Positions 1 through 7,057 of a stretch of 40,620 bases of DNA are shown in pieces. A program made the position numbers and the translations under genes. This DNA comes from an uncultured Prevotella sp. Lineage in GTDB: Bacteria; Bacteroidota; Bacteroidia; Bacteroidales; Bacteroidaceae. The stretch spans positions 1 through 40,620 of the forward strand of contig CAAGPV010000057.1 of the NCBI GenBank assembly GCA_900771975.1, in the 5' to 3' direction. How positions within the stretch are numbered: position 1 is the stretch's first letter; each line of letters opens with the position of its first letter. A model generated the notes under the pieces. That model made no database searches. It was not told the DNA's origin and saw only the letters and a list, made by a program, of their open reading frames with translations.

Positions 1-1
1 C

Positions 2-259
2 AAAAACACGCATCAACTTCCTTCTTACACAAAAACAAAAGGATTGGATAAGGAGAGGTTACGCCAAATGATTCTACAATATCTCAGCAATGCAGGAGAC
101 GAAGGAGCCAAGCGAGATAGTATCTACGAATATTTGAAAGATGTTTTGCCTCAAAACAAAACAGAAGAACAGCAGCTTAGACTATTAGGAGATCTGCTAA
201 AAGCTATGAAATTGGGAGAAATGATTAAAACAGATGGCCGCAATTGGTATCTTGTGTAA
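2..259 (+). CDS. C-terminal winged-helix fragment of a gene cut by the left edge
   Basis: The frame is open from base 2 to the TAA at 257-259, so this is the 3' end of a gene that begins outside the window. A TTG at 44 could act as a start, but nothing requires it. The last ~70 residues look like a small winged helix: a helix (RLRQMILQYLSNAG), a second one (KRDSIYEYLKDVLP), a third (RLLGDLLKAMKLGEMI) and a closing strand ending in WYLV. Similar tails end the Bacteroidetes AlbA_2/divergent-AAA putative DNA-binding ATPases, which is my best guess for the parent gene. This is inference from the shape of the tail; the catalytic part is not visible. It is followed directly by the palindrome cluster at 265-351. 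Confidence 0.5.
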   Translation, partial: KNTHQLPSYTKTKGLDKERLRQMILQYLSNAGDEGAKRDSIYEYLKDVLPQNKTEEQQLRLLGDLLKAMKLGEMIKTDGRNWYLV

Positions 260-264
260 TAATC

Positions 265-351
265 CGTCGAATTTCGACGAAAAGCAATGTATTTTCGTCG
301 AAACTTGAAATAATCCGTCGAAACTATAAGAGTTACGTTGAATTTCGACGG
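265..351. repeat. Cluster of CGTCGAA/TTCGACG palindromes
   Basis: The core CGTCGAA or its complement occurs at 265-279 (CGTCGAA-T-TTCGACG, a perfect palindrome), near 296-302, near 316-322, and at 336-350 (CGTTGAA-T-TTCGACG, one mismatch). The copy at 315 can also pair with the one at 350 (CCGTCGAAA with TTTCGACGG). They begin 6 nt after the stop of the upstream gene. They could act as a transcription terminator, a protein-binding cluster or a dispersed repeat; the sequence alone does not decide. Confidence 0.6.
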
Positions 352-432
352 AGACGAATATAACGATTTGAAATATCGTATCCCCAAAAACTTAGTTGAA
401 GCATAATTATTTTAGAACTCAAAATATAGAAT

Positions 433-729
433 ATGTTATTAGGAAACAAGATAAGGTCTCTAAGAGACGAACAAGGAATATTGCAGCGTCAAGTAGCTGC
501 ATACTTAGAAATAGACACACCCATGTTCAGTAAGATTGAACGTGGGGATAGGCGAGCAAAGAGAAGTCAAGTAATTCAAATGGCAACATACTTCAAAGTG
601 GATGAAAAGGAAATGCTCACCCTTTGGCTTGCTGATAAAATATTAAAAGATTTGGATGGCGAAGATGAATTGAAATTTACTGCCATTGAAACAGCAAAAG
701 ATGAGTTAATGGATGTTAATCGCTAATTT
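433..729 (+). CDS. XRE-family helix-turn-helix transcriptional regulator
   Basis: A 97-residue protein that is almost entirely one Cro/CI-type HTH domain (residues ~3-62): KIRSLRDEQG, then LQRQVAAYLEIDTPMFSKIERG, where the recognition helix MFSKIERGDRR is typical. The C-terminal third (LADKILKDL, then acidic residues) is probably a dimerisation helix. Small stand-alone XRE proteins like this are common next to restriction-modification genes in Bacteroidetes, where they act as controllers. No partner lies inside the window on this side, so the target is unknown. It is AT-rich like its surroundings and is separated from the upstream fragment by ~170 nt containing the palindrome cluster. The family assignment is secure; the role is inferred. 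Confidence 0.85.
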
Positions 730-1312
730 GCAGCAAACAATTCATCTTCTGATATAAACAACACAAGATTGATTTCTTGCATACAATGGGAACTTTATGG
801 TATCAATTCAACTTGATATCGTAAAGTTTCTTTTGATTTACAGACACTTACAAAATGATTACAGGTTCAAACGTGGAGTTAGTCCTGCTGCTCGCTCCAC
901 GATAGAAAGGCCTTCGCATTGCCCGGATTGTCGGAACGAGCAACAACGAAAGCCCCACGTAGGTGTGAATATACAACATTGCCAACATCTGCCTACTGGC
1001 CATAAAATGCCAGAAGCCAATGAGGGCTTTATATATAAATCAACCTTTGGGGCGTTTCCCGTTGCTTTGTCATTGACAATCCTAAAGAGTTTGCGAAGTT
1101 CTTCTATCGTCAAAACCAAAGCGTCAGTAACGCCTTAATATGTATACATGCCCGTCCTGCCCAAGCTCAATACAAGAAACGATATCTTATGTCGTACCAA
1201 GTCTTGACAATGATCGGACGATGCAAAATAAATATATTTTTTTGATATTATCAAAGAAATGTATGGATTTTTTCTGTTTAATCTGCAAAGCGCCAAGAAA
1301 TAATCTTTATTA
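730..1312. other. Gene-poor interval with no supported gene
   Basis: About 580 nt. Overlapping open frames exist on both strands (797-1138 plus, 859-1119 minus), but neither has a recognisable fold. The minus frame starts plausibly (MVLTIEELRKLFRIVN) and then becomes rich in Cys and Trp, as expected of a decayed or out-of-frame stretch. An inverted repeat CGTGGAG...CTCCACG lies near 872-901. I read this as degraded coding DNA of unknown origin. Confidence 0.4.
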
Positions 1313-1648
1313 TCACTTTATCACCCACTCCAATATATTCTCCTCATCCCTCACCGAAAAGTTCAACCCGGCTTTCACCACCTGTTTGCCTTTCATGGCG
1401 TAAGCCTCGGCATAGCGGCGGGAGTTAATCTGGGCGAGAGCCTCAGCTGCGGTCTTGTTGAACTTAATTTCGATGACGTAGACGTGGTTTTGAGTCTCTA
1501 CAACTACGTCTACCCTACCCTTAGGGGTATGAGCCTCAACCTGTATGCTATAGTTCGTGAGAAGGGCGAAAATGATGTAAAACATCTGCTGATAATGCCC
1601 CTCGTAGTTGGTATTGTCGAAATAAGGCAACGGTTCTAACTTCTGCAT
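1313..1648 (-). CDS. Stand-alone PD-(D/E)XK nuclease domain (C-terminal domain of AAA-ATPase-like proteins)
   Basis: A 111-residue protein matching the PD-(D/E)XK domain (PDDEXK_9/DUF1703) that normally ends ~520-residue Bacteroidetes AAA-ATPase-like proteins. The nuclease core is visible: GRVDVVVE supplies the Asp and YVIEIKF the E-x-K. The family's usual tail follows (RRYAEAYAMKGKQVVKAGLNF, then a short acidic end). The ~400-residue ATPase half is missing: upstream of the ATG at 1648 there is only AT-rich sequence. The ORF is either a 3' remnant with a usable start or a genuine minimal version. A degraded copy of the same tail lies at ~9310-9452, so this family has been present more than once here. 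These proteins are known as orphan ATPase-nucleases of unclear role; activity of the bare domain is not established. Confidence 0.75.
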   Translation of the reverse strand: MQKLEPLPYFDNTNYEGHYQQMFYIIFALLTNYSIQVEAHTPKGRVDVVVETQNHVYVIEIKFNKTAAEALAQINSRRYAEAYAMKGKQVVKAGLNFSVRDEENILEWVIK

Positions 1649-1895
1649 TGTGCATAAGTTTGCTTGTCAAACAACTATTTTCGATGCTAAAGGTACAACA
1701 ATTATATGGATTAGCAAAAATCGCATATGTTTTTAGATTTTATTTTCAGTTGGGTGTTACATTTGCCGTACAAGTTACTTATGCATAATTATCTGTCGTG
1801 AGAATGTTAAAAACGAATCGCAAAATACATTTAATTGCCCAATGTTTCTTGTTCATGAAACATTTTGCTTATCTTTGCACAAAAGATGAACAGGT
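1649..1895. other. AT-rich intergenic region with the toxin-antitoxin promoter
   Basis: No gene seen. The right end carries the promoter and candidate operator of the toxin-antitoxin pair. A weak minus-strand -7-like box (TACCTTTA) near 1685-1695 could serve the nuclease-domain gene. Confidence 0.5.
1843..1877 (+). promoter_or_regulatory. Promoter and candidate operator of the toxin-antitoxin pair
   Basis: The -7 element TATCTTTG is at 1870-1877 and a -33 TTG at 1849-1851, with 18 nt between, close to the Bacteroidetes consensus. An inverted repeat TGTTTC-N8-GAAACA (1843-1848 and 1857-1862) overlaps the -33 element, where a HigA-type antitoxin would be expected to bind and repress. Confidence 0.6.
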
Positions 1896-2234
1896 ATGGC
1901 ACAAAATATCTTCCGACTTGTCTTAACTGACGAAGCACAAAACTTTATTGAAAGTTTACCAGAACCGGTATCTTACAAGATATACTACAACATCAAGCGT
2001 GTTGCAGGAGGAGAACGTAACAAAGAACTTTTCAAGAAGTTGGAAAATTCGGAGATATGGGAATTCCGTACATTATAGAACAAGACTGCTTATCGGCTTT
2101 TTGCCTTTTGGGATAGGAACAAAGATACATTGGTGATTGCCACCCATGGCATTATCAAGAAAACTCAAAAGACACCAAGTAAGGAAATAGCAAAAGCAGA
2201 AGCAATCAGAAAAGAATATTTCAAAAATAAGTAA
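1896..2234 (+). pseudogene. HigB/RelE-superfamily toxin interrupted by an in-frame TAG
   Basis: Read through one TAG (2076-2078), this frame gives a 112-residue protein typical of phage-derived Gp49/HigB-type RelE-superfamily mRNA interferases. It starts MAQNIFRLVLTDEAQNFIES and has the core EIWEFRTL, then (after the stop) NKTAYRLFAFWDRNKDTLVI and a Lys-rich tail ending at TAA 2232-2234. In the family a tyrosine normally follows WEFRTL, so a single TAT or TAC to TAG change explains the stop. No frameshift is needed and the downstream half shows no other damage, so the lesion looks recent. The product would end at residue 60 and lose the C-terminal catalytic half. The antitoxin gene starts 2 nt after the final stop. 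It could be live only if TAG is suppressed, for which the window gives no evidence. Confidence 0.8.
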
Positions 2235-2236
2235 TT

Positions 2237-2569
2237 ATGGCACAGATGAATCTTACCCCATTGGATGATGTTCTTGACAAGCATTTCGGTAAAATAGGTA
2301 CTCCAAAACGTGATGCTTTTGAAAGTGATGTAGATGAAGCTTTGCACGCATACCGTTTGGGAGAAGCCATCAAAAAAGCTCGTATAGAACAGAACTTGAC
2401 CCAAGAACAACTTGGTGAGCGTATCGGGGTGAAAAGAGCACAGATTTCTCGCTTGGAAAGAGGTTATAGCATAACTATTCCTACTATGCGAAAAGTATTC
2501 AAAGCTCTTGGTGTGGTAACTGCAACTATCGATTTGGGGATTGCTGGAAAAGTTGCGTTGTGGTAACAA
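2237..2569 (+). CDS. HigA-type XRE antitoxin
   Basis: 109 residues with an N-terminal segment (MAQMNLTPLDDVLDKHFGKI, then FESDVDEALHAYRLGEAIKK) that probably contacts the toxin, and a clear XRE HTH at residues ~46-95 (QNLTQEQLGERIGVKRAQIS, RLERG). The toxin-first order and 2-nt spacing match HigBA modules, in contrast to most type II systems where the antitoxin comes first. It is intact while its toxin has a nonsense codon, which is harmless to the cell and could leave an antitoxin acting in trans on related toxins or simply as a repressor of its own promoter at 1843-1877. The family is secure; the exact HigA label is by context. Confidence 0.85.
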
Positions 2570-2579
2570 TAATTATAGT

Positions 2580-2615
2580 AAAGTCCTCTCTGACTGTAAT
2601 AACAGGGAGGACTTT
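2580..2615. terminator. Hairpin terminator after the toxin-antitoxin pair
   Basis: AAGTCCTCTCTG pairs with CAGGGAGGACTT (one G-U pair) across a 10-nt loop, with T-rich sequence after it. It lies between the plus-strand antitoxin and the minus-strand operon that follows, so it may serve both directions. Confidence 0.75.
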
Positions 2616-2645
2616 ATTGCTTACTTTAACTCAACCTCAATGTTA

Positions 2646-2777
2646 TTATTGGAGGTAAAGGAGACATATCGAACTAACCACATCGCTCATTCTTACTTGC
2701 TCCATAGCATTCTGTTCCGTTGAGCAAGCCCCCAATGTCATGACAGAAAAAACTAAATATACAATTTGCTTTACCAT
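2646..2777 (-). CDS. Very small lipoprotein (43 residues), possibly a truncated gene
   Basis: A 43-residue frame begins at the ATG at 2777-2775, 8 nt after the oxidoreductase stop, and ends at 2646. Its start is a textbook lipoprotein signal: MVKQ, hydrophobic IVYLVFSVMTLG, then the lipobox LGAC and STEQ. The mature part would be only ~26 residues (ending VVSSICLLYLQ). A functioning lipobox in the same operon and strand argues that it is, or recently was, expressed. Its shortness and the odd C-terminus suggest a longer lipoprotein that lost its 3' part. No function can be assigned. Confidence 0.45.
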   Translation of the reverse strand: MVKQIVYLVFSVMTLGACSTEQNAMEQVRMSDVVSSICLLYLQ

Positions 2778-2785
2778 AACTATGT

Positions 2786-3832
2786 CTATTTTTGAATTAA
2801 ACGAATAGATTCCAATAACTTATAAGTGTTGGTGAACGCTTCCAAAGATTGAACAGGCGATACCTTTTTCTCTTCTACTGCATCGACAAAGTTTTTGATG
2901 GTGTCAAAATAACCTTGTGTAACTATCTGGTTGTTTGGTACGGTAGGCACGAAATCATTTCTGTTGAACAAATTAACCTCAACACACTTCCGTGGACAAA
3001 CTTTCTCCAAAGGTATTCCCATGAATAGATGTTGCTTGCCTTTATATACCAAACCATCCATCCCCTTCATCTCGAAGATACCATTTGTAGTGTTTATTGT
3101 CATTTCCTCTTTTGCATCATTCCAAGAGTAACCAGTTGACAGTTCCAATATGCCTGTGGCTTTTTCGTGTTTGAGCACCAACATTAAAGTATGAGTTCCC
3201 ACCCATTCCGCACATTTGATTTCAGCCTTACCAAACAAGAATATCACATAGTCCAATGGATGAATAAGAAGTTCCAGCAAGGCATCACCCTCAGGATATG
3301 CCCCTGTAAGATATTTTAGATTATAGCTCTTATGCCCACTGCATTTCTGCAATTCCTTTTTTAGAATACGGATAACAGGGGCATTTCGCTTTTGTAATCC
3401 AACAGTTACTTGCGGAAAGTTAGCTTCTTGCTGCAATGCAATTAACCGTAATAGTTCTTTTTCGCTTTGGCATGGTGGCTTTTCTATGAATAACGACTTG
3501 CCACTCTTGATAACCTTTGAGGATATGGCAAAATGAGACTGTGGAGAAACCGACACGAACACGCCCTTAATTTCATCGTCATTCAGAATTTCATCCAAAG
3601 AAGTTGTTGCATGAGCATTAGGGTAAGCCGCTTCTATGAGCGGTAACTTGTCTTCTGACTTGCAGCAAATATACTTCAATGGAACATGAAGATAGTTCAG
3701 AACAGGGTACAGATTATTTGTACTATGGTTGCCTATGCCTACAAATGCATAATTGCCACCATATACCTGTTTCAACTGCCTCATGCTCCTTATCCGCTTA
3801 TAACGGTCGATGATGTTCTTTATATAATCCAT
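2786..3832 (-). CDS. Gfo/Idh/MocA-family oxidoreductase
   Basis: 348 residues. An N-terminal Rossmann fold carries a nucleotide-binding loop (YAFVGIGNHS, residues ~28-37), and the hallmark EKPP motif sits at residues 117-120 after GKSLFI. The C-terminal half is the mixed alpha/beta GFO_IDH_MocA_C-type region (residues ~170-260). Members oxidise or reduce sugars, nucleotide sugars and related alcohols with NAD(P). Its ATG overlaps the radical SAM stop by one base (TAATG), so the two are translationally coupled and probably act on one pathway. The extra ~28 residues before the Rossmann strand (basic, helical) are somewhat longer than usual. The substrate is unknown. Confidence 0.85.
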   Translation of the reverse strand: MDYIKNIIDRYKRIRSMRQLKQVYGGNYAFVGIGNHSTNNLYPVLNYLHVPLKYICCKSEDKLPLIEAAYPNAHATTSLDEILNDDEIKGVFVSVSPQSHFAISSKVIKSGKSLFIEKPPCQSEKELLRLIALQQEANFPQVTVGLQKRNAPVIRILKKELQKCSGHKSYNLKYLTGAYPEGDALLELLIHPLDYVIFLFGKAEIKCAEWVGTHTLMLVLKHEKATGILELSTGYSWNDAKEEMTINTTNGIFEMKGMDGLVYKGKQHLFMGIPLEKVCPRKCVEVNLFNRNDFVPTVPNNQIVTQGYFDTIKNFVDAVEEKKVSPVQSLEAFTNTYKLLESIRLIQK

Positions 3833-4899
3833 TAACTATTAATTCGATTTATGTATTCCCTATATGTTTCATTAACGTTGTTTGTCCATTGATATTTTCC
3901 ATAAACGACTTGAATGAGCTTTTTGGGCAGAAATCTTTCAAGGTTTCGCAGCAATATCAAATCATATTTGCGATGGAAGTTGATCCAACAGGCATTGCAT
4001 TCCTTAGAATATCTGCATTGCTCCTTATGTGCGAATCTCGAATTGAATATATCATCCAGCGAATGTGTATGGATGTTGCCAAGCTTCACATCGAGATTCT
4101 GGCATAGTGGAACATCGCCATTCGAGTGAATCACCAATTCGCTAAAGATACTTTGGCAACGCAATTTGAGATTGCCGTTTCGCCATTCTTCATACAAGGC
4201 TACAAAATCGAAATTTTCTTCTGTATCATGTATGCTCTTAGGAATATTCCGAATATAATTTTCCATATCAACAGAAAGTAACTCTGCTGTTGTGTCAAAG
4301 AAATCCATCGTGCCGTAAATTCCTATTCGAACATCAATGTTATATCGTTTTGCTACATCTATCACATACTGCATATCCGAGAAGGTATTCCATGGCGAAA
4401 GACAAAACATGAGGGAAATCGGAACATCTTCTTTCACAGCTTCCACAACCTCAATTACTCTGTCATGCCCATTGCATCCTCTCATCGCTTTGTAAGTTTC
4501 CTTGTCGCCGTCAAGCGACACATACAAATGAGCTGGATGAAACTTTCTTACAACCTCTATCACCTTTTGGGGATTTAGGCAATTGGAAAGCAATGTGTAA
4601 TTGGGATGATTCTCCTTGAACCATTCCATTATCGCATCAGCCTCTGGGTGAAGTAAGAACTCTCCACCTTCCAATCCGACAATAGTGTGTCGTGTGATAC
4701 ACTTACTACGCATAATTTCCTTGATGTCTCTCAAAGAGAGGTTCTCCACAGGCTTTTGCCAAATAGAGCAATGCTTGCAGCGAGATTGGCATTTTGTCGT
4801 GGAATACAACATGAGTGTACTCAGTTTTTTGTGCTGAGGACGCAACATATTGTTGAGGAACAAAGCCCCATTCCGTAAATAGTCTTTTGTCTTGTACAT
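3832..4899 (-). CDS. Radical SAM protein with SPASM/twitch-like C-terminus
   Basis: 355 residues. The radical SAM cluster is C-x3-C-x2-C at Cys37, Cys41 and Cys44 (CQSRCKHC), followed by GLEGGEFLLHPE, the GGEP-like SAM-binding turn, and VSLDGDKETYKAMRG, typical of the SPASM-type branch. The C-terminal third has further cysteines (LRCQS, PLCQN, QCRYSKECNACW) that fit an auxiliary Fe-S cluster. Such enzymes modify peptides, sugars or cofactors. Coupling to the downstream oxidoreductase suggests consecutive steps. No precursor peptide was recognised nearby, apart from the tiny lipoprotein at 2646-2777, which may be unrelated. A strong hairpin (4902-4958) ends 3 nt before the ATG. An internal Met18 is an alternative start, but Met1 is favoured because the intervening residues look natural. 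Confidence 0.8.
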   Translation of the reverse strand: MYKTKDYLRNGALFLNNMLRPQHKKLSTLMLYSTTKCQSRCKHCSIWQKPVENLSLRDIKEIMRSKCITRHTIVGLEGGEFLLHPEADAIMEWFKENHPNYTLLSNCLNPQKVIEVVRKFHPAHLYVSLDGDKETYKAMRGCNGHDRVIEVVEAVKEDVPISLMFCLSPWNTFSDMQYVIDVAKRYNIDVRIGIYGTMDFFDTTAELLSVDMENYIRNIPKSIHDTEENFDFVALYEEWRNGNLKLRCQSIFSELVIHSNGDVPLCQNLDVKLGNIHTHSLDDIFNSRFAHKEQCRYSKECNACWINFHRKYDLILLRNLERFLPKKLIQVVYGKYQWTNNVNETYREYINRINS

Positions 4900-4901
4900 G
4901 T

Positions 4902-4958
4902 AGTCTTAAGAAACTTTTGTGTTTCTATTATGATAGATACCACAAAAGTTTCAAAGAC
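4902..4958 (-). promoter_or_regulatory. Long hairpin immediately upstream of the radical SAM start codon
   Basis: GAAACTTTTGTG (4910-4921) pairs perfectly with CACAAAAGTTTC (4941-4952) around a 19-nt loop, and the stem extends with AGTCTT/AAGACT after a one-base bulge. On the minus strand it sits between the sigma-fusion stop (4976) and the ATG at 4899, with no U-tract before the ATG. It could attenuate transcription or hide the translation start. Confidence 0.65.
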
Positions 4959-4975
4959 TGCATGAGACGCTGTTT

Positions 4976-6685
4976 TTACCATGTGAATCTGATTCCGAAT
5001 GGAACGGTAATGGTAAATGGATGCTCTGTCCAAATTGTACGAGTAGTACTACCATTAGGAATATGCCAACTGAATGTCGGTTCCAGATAAACGCCCCAAT
5101 TATTCGCTAAATTATATTGTAATCCGACACCCGTACCAACTGTCCATTGGAATGGTGGGGTAAAATGCCTGCTATCTGAATATGGAGTCACGGTTCCTGT
5201 TACATATTGTTCATCAGTCTTGCCAGATAATGGTATATTCAGAATGATACCTGCGGAAGTGTATGCTGTCCACCTGTTTGCGCCCAACCACTTGTATGAC
5301 AAGCGTAAAGGAATACCCAAATACTGGACTTTCTGTCGCTTTTGTATATAGTATTCATCCTCACCCAATATGAATTCAGACTTCAGTAGGGAGTATTGAA
5401 GACCAGTCTCCATGTTCCAATTCCTATTAATTGTCTTAGTCATGGACAATCCAAATGTGATTGGTTTGTCATGATACTCATGCTCTACGATTTTTCCACC
5501 GTTTTTAATGTTGTTGATGTTGTTCGTGTTATTGATGGCAATTTCCATAAGAGCCTTTTCTGCCTCCGACATATTGCCATGCGCATTCTGCAGTAAATAC
5601 TGAGAATAATCTTCCCAAGTTGAAAACTTTTGTGGACCTGAAGGCTGAGGACCATCAGTAGTATCTTCTCCCTTATTGCCAACAAGCATCTTATAAGCAG
5701 TCTGAGCCAAAGCAGAACCCAAAGAGCCCATGGCAAGTAGTTGCCACTTGCTTTCGTAACTTGGAGCCACTTGCTTTGCTATAAATTCTTCTAACTTAGG
5801 AACAACCTGTTTTATTGTATCGAGTGATACGGTATCTTTTTCTATTGCTATTACAATATTGATTGCCGAATCAGTCTTTTCATAATCAGTTTCATGATCT
5901 GCTTGAAAGCCAACAGAATCAACAATAACGTAAGCCGGAAATTTCATTTTGCCCTGACTTGCCGTTACTAATATATTCTTGTTAACCACAGAAGATTGGG
6001 TAGTTGGCTGCACAGTTTCACGATTTACAGAACGCTTTCCCTTGGCTACATCATTTATATTGGCTACAGGATGTTGCTCCTTTTCCGTACCTCTTTTCCA
6101 AAACAGATATTTATATATAGGTATGCTGACGAGCAATATGGAAATGACAGCCAGCATTCGCCTGTTTATCATATTACGCAACAACCCCTTTGCTCTTGTC
6201 AATTGTGATGATGAACTGTGTGGCTCAATACCAAGCTTTTCTGCAATTTCTTTATGCGAAAAGCCGTCAACGACAGCCATTCTGAACACGTTGCGGTAAC
6301 CAGAAGGCAACTTATCGATTAGCTCAAAAAGTTCTTTTTCTTCCAAATTGGAATCTGAAGTATAAGAACTTTCCACATCAAACCCATCCCCAATTTCCGA
6401 GAAAGGCAGCACTTGTATTTTACGCTTCCTCTCTAAATATCGTAAAGATACATTTTTTGTAATGGCAACAACCCATTCACCAAACTTTGAAGCATCCTTT
6501 AGCTTTTCCAAAGAATAATAGGCACGTATAAACGATTCTTGGACGAGGTCATCAACCGTGTCCTCGTCCTCTTGGGTAATTCTTATGCAAGCATTTCTCA
6601 TCCTTTGAGAATATGTTTCATAAACAGTTCTTAAAGCGTCAGCATCGCCAGCCTTAACTCTTTCTATTAGCTTTTCTATCTTCAT
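4976..6685 (-). CDS. Fusion of ECF sigma factor, membrane helix, periplasmic linker and outer-membrane barrel
   Basis: 569 residues in one uninterrupted frame. Residues ~10-88 are sigma-70 region 2 (DALRTVYETYSQRMRN, then DLVQESFIRAYYSLEKL). Residues ~118-170 are region 4 with the HTH (LPSGYRNVFRMAVVDGFSHK, EIAEKLGI). A hydrophobic stretch at ~177-196 is a single transmembrane helix flanked by Arg and Lys. Residues ~200-400 are a polar linker with no clear fold. Residues ~404-569 resemble an 8-stranded OmpA/PorT-like outer-membrane barrel: alternating aromatic strands (GLQYSLL, LGIPLRLSYKW) ending in an aromatic Trp. Separate ECF sigma factors and separate barrels are common in Bacteroidetes; here a sigma factor is tied physically to both membranes. 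It could sense an outer-membrane signal and release the sigma part by proteolysis, but that is inference. It is first in the minus-strand gene set with the radical SAM and oxidoreductase genes. Confidence 0.85.
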   Translation of the reverse strand: MKIEKLIERVKAGDADALRTVYETYSQRMRNACIRITQEDEDTVDDLVQESFIRAYYSLEKLKDASKFGEWVVAITKNVSLRYLERKRKIQVLPFSEIGDGFDVESSYTSDSNLEEKELFELIDKLPSGYRNVFRMAVVDGFSHKEIAEKLGIEPHSSSSQLTRAKGLLRNMINRRMLAVISILLVSIPIYKYLFWKRGTEKEQHPVANINDVAKGKRSVNRETVQPTTQSSVVNKNILVTASQGKMKFPAYVIVDSVGFQADHETDYEKTDSAINIVIAIEKDTVSLDTIKQVVPKLEEFIAKQVAPSYESKWQLLAMGSLGSALAQTAYKMLVGNKGEDTTDGPQPSGPQKFSTWEDYSQYLLQNAHGNMSEAEKALMEIAINNTNNINNIKNGGKIVEHEYHDKPITFGLSMTKTINRNWNMETGLQYSLLKSEFILGEDEYYIQKRQKVQYLGIPLRLSYKWLGANRWTAYTSAGIILNIPLSGKTDEQYVTGTVTPYSDSRHFTPPFQWTVGTGVGLQYNLANNWGVYLEPTFSWHIPNGSTTRTIWTEHPFTITVPFGIRFTW

Positions 6686-6709
6686 ATTGGGTGTGCGAGA
6701 TTGTGCACA

Positions 6710-7054
6710 TCATATATAAGATACGCGAAAAAGCTGAAAGACTGCACGACAAAGCGTTAAAAACAATTGGTTCGGCTTAGTGGAATCAGAGAACACCTTG
6801 ATTTCAGCATTCTCCATGTTGAACTTTCTTCGGTGTCCCTCGGAATAGAGTGAGCCACTAAAGTTGAGCGTCTTGCCTGTAAGGAGCACTCCGATTTGCT
6901 GAGCCGTGATGCCAATCTTTTGGCACAAGCTTTCCATTTGTAAGCGTGCCTCCAACATCGGAAACCAACGTTTGGCTTTGCGGATGATGTCATTGAGCAA
7001 AGAAACTTCTGTAGCGTGCTTACTTTTCACATCAACGACCTCTGCTTGATGTTT
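6710..7054 (-). pseudogene. 3' remnant of a Bacteroidetes MobV-type relaxase
   Basis: The frame is open from just after the EamA stop (TGA-TAG at 7060-7055) to 6710. The track from EVVDVKSKHATEVSLLND through KAKRWFPMLEARLQMESLCQ, GVLLTGKTLNFSGSLYSEGH and KVFSDSTKPNQLFLTL is recognisable as the C-terminal end of plasmid-mobilisation/recombination (MobV, Mob_Pre) proteins from Bacteroidetes. The final ~14 residues diverge, so the last part of the gene is lost, as is the whole relaxase catalytic domain. A GTG at 7030 would be the only plausible start. It marks the former end of a mobilisable element now fused behind the transporter gene. Recognition rests on my memory of the family. Confidence 0.6.
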
Positions 7055-7057
7055 CTA

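Noticed and set aside
859..1119. 86-codon minus-strand frame starting MVLTIEELRKLF
   Set aside because: A natural-looking start turns into low-quality sequence with many Cys and Trp; at best a decayed gene of unknown family.
797..1138. 113-codon plus-strand frame
   Set aside because: No recognisable domain, rich in Cys, His and Pro at random, and overlapped by a minus-strand frame of similar quality; treated as non-coding or decayed.
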